Under the pieces are notes generated by a model, which saw only the letters and a list, made by a program, of their open reading frames with translations, did no database searches and was not told the DNA's origin. From positions 1 through 5,234 of the forward strand of contig JAGRKY010000038.1 in NCBI GenBank assembly GCA_020442095.1: a stretch of DNA of 5,234 bases. The letters run 5' to 3'. The DNA is from Bauldia sp. (GTDB taxonomy: Bacteria > Pseudomonadota > Alphaproteobacteria > Rhizobiales > Kaistiaceae). The number at the start of each line of letters is the position of its first letter. The stretch's first letter is position 1. The translations under genes were made by a program, and so were the position numbers. Shown in pieces: positions 5,161 to 5,234 of this stretch.

Positions 5161-5234
5161 GCCCAGGTGGCGGAACTGGTAGACGCGCACGGTTCAGGTC
5201 CGTGTGCCGCAAGGCGTGGAGGTTCGAGTCCTCT
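5161..5234 (+). tRNA. tRNA-Leu (anticodon CAG), 3' end beyond the window
   Basis: Class II leucine tRNA reading CUG codons. The 5' acceptor strand GCCCAGG (5161-5167) is followed by TG and a D-arm with GCGGAACTGGTAGACGC. The anticodon stem CACGG/CCGTG (5188-5192 with 5200-5204) encloses loop TTCAGGT, with anticodon CAG at 5195-5197. A long variable arm, GCC-GCAA-GGC (5206-5215), is the class II mark. The T-arm GGAGG/CCTCT with loop TTCGAGT (5218-5234) ends exactly at the window edge, so the 3' acceptor strand and CCA are missing. Confidence 0.96.

Noticed and set aside
1..5234. GANTC sites, possible CcrM methylation sites, including one in the dehydrogenase promoter spacer
   Set aside because: They are scattered at about the frequency expected by chance and do not cluster at any promoter.
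1..5234. Mobile elements, CRISPR arrays, toxin-antitoxin or defence genes
   Set aside because: No transposase, integrase, terminal repeats, spaced direct repeats or short paired genes are visible. The tRNA-Leu could serve as an integration site, but its 3' end is outside the window.

Overview
The window is GC-rich DNA, clearly coding and almost gene-filled, from what is most likely an alphaproteobacterium of the Hyphomicrobiales (Rhizobiales). The main evidence is the minus-strand order RNase D - lptC - lptA - lptB, the conserved lipopolysaccharide-export neighbourhood of that order, which usually continues into rpoN. A short single-domain RNase D, an LptB with a polar N-terminal lead, and class II tRNA-Leu(CAG) fit this. 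The genus cannot be fixed from the sequence alone.

Layout. Positions 1-2839 (minus strand, read right to left) hold rnd, lptC, lptA and the first 83 codons of lptB, which runs off the left edge. lptC and lptA overlap by 4 bp. lptA and lptB are separated by 97 bp (254-350 between stop and start codons, roughly) that contain a perfect stem-loop. LptC anchors the periplasmic Lpt bridge in the inner membrane, LptA forms the periplasmic bridge, and LptB is the cytoplasmic ATPase; together they move LPS to the outer membrane. A weak promoter lies just upstream of lptC. The gap 2840-3045 holds two perfect 10-bp-stem hairpins and separates this cluster from a zinc-dependent medium-chain dehydrogenase gene (3046-4080, minus strand, probable TTG start).

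The dehydrogenase diverges from a plus-strand gene for a membrane-anchored or exported Sel1-repeat protein (4320-5075). The 239-bp divergent region between them holds a good minus-strand promoter, a 22-bp imperfect palindrome covering its -10 box, and a second inverted repeat covering its -35 box. This looks like a local control region for the dehydrogenase. The right edge is a tRNA-Leu(CAG) gene with a consensus -35 box, cut off after the T-arm.

Nothing mobile, no CRISPR and no defence-like system is visible. The most unusual item is LptC: in front of its membrane helix and beta-jellyroll domain it carries a cytoplasmic extension of about 190 residues, very rich in Asp, Glu and Tyr, which roughly doubles the usual LptC length. 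The operator-like dyads in the divergent region come second.
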